Origin: Campylobacterales bacterium | Lineage (GTDB): Bacteria > Campylobacterota > Campylobacteria > Campylobacterales > JALSKU01 | Reading direction: 5' to 3' | Length of the DNA stretch: 9,999 nt | NCBI GenBank assembly: GCA_027023175.1 | Contig: JALVWW010000190.1 | Span: 1 to 9,999, forward strand | Shown here: piece by piece, positions 8,167-9,999 of the stretch | How the letters are laid out: each line of letters starts with the position of its first letter | Numbering within the stretch: the first letter of the stretch is position 1 | Notes under the pieces: model-generated | Database searches by the model: none | The model's input: only the letters and a program-made list of their open reading frames with translations | What the model was told of the DNA's origin: nothing | Made by a program: the position numbers and the translations under genes

Positions 8167-8183
8167 AAAGGTAAAAAACCTTT
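8167..8183. other. Small inverted repeat in the nuoG leader
   Basis: The arms aaaggt (8167-8172) and accttt (8178-8183) are perfect inverted copies around a five-base loop. In the minus-strand transcript the hairpin ends nine bases before the AGGA of nuoG and is flanked by A-rich sequence. With only two G-C pairs it is weak. A U-run follows it only when read on the plus strand, where there is no gene to terminate, so I do not call it a terminator. Confidence 0.45.
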
Positions 8184-8239
8184 GTTTTTAAACCATAATT
8201 CTACACTCTACAAACTTTAATGAAGCTGTAAAATTTCTA

Positions 8240-8245
8240 ATTATA
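8240..8245 (-). promoter_or_regulatory. Probable -10 box of the nuoG operon
   Basis: The minus strand reads ACTGTATAATTAG here, a perfect TATAAT inside very AT-rich DNA. No clear -35 box lies at the right distance, which is common for the housekeeping sigma factor in Campylobacterota. Transcription would start near 8233, giving a leader of about 80 bases. This is the only intergenic stretch before nuoG, and the upstream gene has no clear terminator, so read-through may also contribute. Confidence 0.5.
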
Positions 8246-8276
8246 CAGTAAATATAACAAATATTTTATAATATAT

Positions 8277-9539
8277 TCAATCAAACGGCAGTACAACACC
8301 GCCACTAGGAGTAATTTTTACATTAGTGGTAGCTTCTCCGCTATTTATTATATTTTTTGAGATCTTTTTTATTCGCCTTAATATCATTCCTTTTTTAGCT
8401 GCTCCACTAAGGAGTTTTGCATAAGAAACTTTTGCTCTAACTGTTACAATCTTTACTCTTCCAACCTCAATCTCTTCATAGCCTAAAAATTCATGAGTAT
8501 AAGGATCTACCAATCTCTCACCTTTTTTATACACTTTAAATATGTCACCCTTATGCATATTGTTGCCACCTTGATTGATAATGATACTGTTGGAGGTAGT
8601 GGCTACTATCACCGGCGGATAAATATTATCAAGAATATGGTTTAAAATCTTTCCTGCTATTTTATCCATACATATAGAAACTATAGCTTCAACTGATTTG
8701 CTTGAACCACTTTTATCAAGAGTGAATGAAGATGAAACTGTTTCACTCCATTTTATCTGCTGAGTTGCCATTGCTAAAATTCTATATGATATAGTAGTAT
8801 TACAAACGATACGAGAACTCTCTGGAATACCTATAGTGTTATGTTCTGTTATTTTATCAACTCTAAAGTCTAAAATTTGCCCCACTACAAGATAATCACT
8901 TCCAAGTCTATTGCCTAATTTTAAAAGCTCATTTTTTGCTGAATTATCAGAGAGTATAAAATTTTTCTCTTGGGTATAATATTTACTATTTTCTCTATCA
9001 AGTACAGTAAATTTTCTAGATTGGGTTATATTTGAAATAAGAGCTTGAGTAAATCTTTTAGATACAATTTCTCCACTAGCTTGTTGCCCCAAAATATTAT
9101 ATGAGATTTTATATTTAAAGGGAATAACAGCCAACTTTCTTCTTTTTTGAGGACTTAAACCGGGTGTTTTATATTTTAACATTGTTATTTGCACTTTAAC
9201 AACCCACTCTCCACCCTCTTTGTAGCTATCTATAATTCTATAATTTCTTATAAAACCTCTTGTTGCCTCTTTTATCTTCTTGATGGAGCGTTCATTTATA
9301 GATATCCCGTGAGAACTATCCCCATCTATTGATATTCCAGCTTCTTTTATAGATTTTGTATAAGCTCTTTGTGAACTAATAGCCACTCCTTGGGTTTGCT
9401 TTATTGCTTCAATAAGAGCATCTCTGACCGCACTAGCTCTTGTATAGCCATGGCCCTCTGTTACCAAGTGAGTTACTTGCAATCTTCCAAACAGCAGTAT
9501 TGGTAGAAAAAAAAGTAACAATAAAATCTTAATTTTCAT
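8277..9539 (-). CDS. Secreted FlgT/CsgG-like three-domain protein
   Basis: This 420-residue protein starts with a signal peptide (MKIKILLLLFFLPILLFG). It has no lipobox cysteine, so it should be periplasmic or outer-membrane associated rather than a lipoprotein. The layout resembles flagellar protein FlgT, which builds the H-ring around the motor in Vibrio. An N-terminal domain (about 24-122) contains GHGYTRASAVRDALIEAIKQ and a QGV motif. A CsgG/TolB-like middle (about 134-305) contains KLAVIPF, FTVLDREN and GSDYLVVGQI. A C-terminal SH3-like part (about 308-390) contains INQGG, KGDIFKVY and VDPYTHEFLG. A tail ending in PSGGVVLPFD follows. The start is ATG 9539 with AGG seven bases upstream, ten bases after the previous gene. 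It could instead be an LpoB/CsgG-type envelope protein unrelated to flagella. No flagellar gene is visible nearby. Confidence 0.7.
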   Translation of the reverse strand: MKIKILLLLFFLPILLFGRLQVTHLVTEGHGYTRASAVRDALIEAIKQTQGVAISSQRAYTKSIKEAGISIDGDSSHGISINERSIKKIKEATRGFIRNYRIIDSYKEGGEWVVKVQITMLKYKTPGLSPQKRRKLAVIPFKYKISYNILGQQASGEIVSKRFTQALISNITQSRKFTVLDRENSKYYTQEKNFILSDNSAKNELLKLGNRLGSDYLVVGQILDFRVDKITEHNTIGIPESSRIVCNTTISYRILAMATQQIKWSETVSSSFTLDKSGSSKSVEAIVSICMDKIAGKILNHILDNIYPPVIVATTSNSIIINQGGNNMHKGDIFKVYKKGERLVDPYTHEFLGYEEIEVGRVKIVTVRAKVSYAKLLSGAAKKGMILRRIKKISKNIINSGEATTNVKITPSGGVVLPFD

Positions 9540-9549
9540 CTTTTAACCT

Positions 9550-9999
9550 TTAAAAATCATTTGGATCATTGACAGATTTGCTAACTTGCATACTTTCTGT
9601 ATATTTATGCTTTTTTCTTTTGTGTTTTACGGTATATTTGCCCCTATTAAAATTATTGGCTGCCCTTAAAGTACTGTATTTCCAAACCCTAACAGCACCT
9701 ACAAACTTAACACCCTCTTTTGTAGTATATCTCCAAGTCTTAACAGTACTAACTCCTTTTAGACTCATGCTAGCACTACTTTTTGCATTATTGTTGGTGA
9801 TTTTGATAATATTTTTGATAGTTTTCTCTATGGTGTCGCTATTTGGTTTCATTTTTCTTTCAACATATCTTCTTATCTCTTCACCGGTTTTTCTACTCTC
9901 TTTAGAACTCATATATCCATTTACTATTTCGGAAATTTGTGCGTCAGCATTGCTGATAGCATTAGCTTTTGCCTCTTTTTTTAACTGATCATTGATATA
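9550..9999 (-). CDS. Unrecognised basic protein, C-terminal part (cut by window edge)
   Basis: The frame is open from 9999 to the stop at 9552-9550, giving 150 visible residues. A methionine at 9912 is internal: codons upstream of it (YINDQLKKEAKANAISNADA...) read on without a stop to the edge, so the true start is outside. The first half is charged and helix-prone (EIRRYVERKMKPNSDTIEK). Then comes a compact segment with two aromatic echoes, VKTWRYTTKEG and VRVWKYSTLRAA, and a very basic tail (KYTVKHKRKKHKY). It is ten bases upstream of the FlgT/CsgG-like gene and probably in one operon with it. It may belong to the loosely defined LPP20/DUF6844-type companions of CsgG-like proteins, but I cannot confirm this and give no function. 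Confidence 0.75.
   Translation of the reverse strand, partial: YINDQLKKEAKANAISNADAQISEIVNGYMSSKESRKTGEEIRRYVERKMKPNSDTIEKTIKNIIKITNNNAKSSASMSLKGVSTVKTWRYTTKEGVKFVGAVRVWKYSTLRAANNFNRGKYTVKHKRKKHKYTESMQVSKSVNDPNDF

Noticed and set aside
8221..8276. Possible terminator after the FlgT/CsgG-like gene
   Set aside because: Only A-T inverted stretches are present, with no GC-rich stem followed by a T-run on the minus strand.
9910..9912. ATG as start of a 120-residue gene
   Set aside because: The same frame is open without a stop to the window edge, so this methionine is most likely internal.
9569..9988. Open frame of 139 codons on the plus strand
   Set aside because: It is antisense to the basic protein gene. 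Its hydrophobic run is the complement of a Lys/Asn/Thr-rich stretch, and there is no supporting ribosome binding site.

Overview
The window is AT-rich bacterial DNA. It reads as a chromosomal piece of a Campylobacterota (epsilonproteobacterial) genome, perhaps a Sulfurimonas/Sulfurovum-type chemolithotroph. That placement is inference from low GC, the style of the complex I proteins (short NuoG, long NuoH) and the CsgG/FlgT-like neighbour; no marker gene fixes the genus. Every convincing gene lies on the minus strand, so transcription runs from high to low coordinates.

Positions 9999 to 8277 hold two genes. The first is the C-terminal part of an unrecognised basic protein that enters from the right edge. 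After a 10-base gap follows a secreted 420-residue protein with a three-part layout resembling the flagellar H-ring protein FlgT / CsgG family. A 125-base AT-rich spacer (8152-8276) comes next, with a good -10 box, a small hairpin and a ribosome binding site. It probably carries the promoter of the following operon.

Positions 8151 to 1 hold the distal part of a respiratory complex I (NDH-1) operon in canonical order: nuoG, nuoH, nuoI, nuoJ, nuoK, nuoL, nuoM and the first 232 codons of nuoN, cut by the left edge. Junctions range from 4-base overlaps to 4-base gaps, so the genes are almost certainly co-transcribed and translationally coupled. NuoG and NuoI carry the iron-sulfur wire. NuoH forms the quinone-side membrane subunit with NuoJ and NuoK next to it. 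NuoL, NuoM and NuoN are the antiporter-like proton pumps.

The main oddities are these. The operon starts at nuoG with no nuoA-F directly upstream. NuoG is short (501 residues), with all its cluster ligands but a collapsed molybdopterin-type domain. NuoH has an insertion of about 80 residues predicted to add two membrane helices. NuoM has a divergent segment after its pump lysine. I found no RNA genes, mobile elements or CRISPR arrays. The only non-coding stretch of note is the 125-base spacer.
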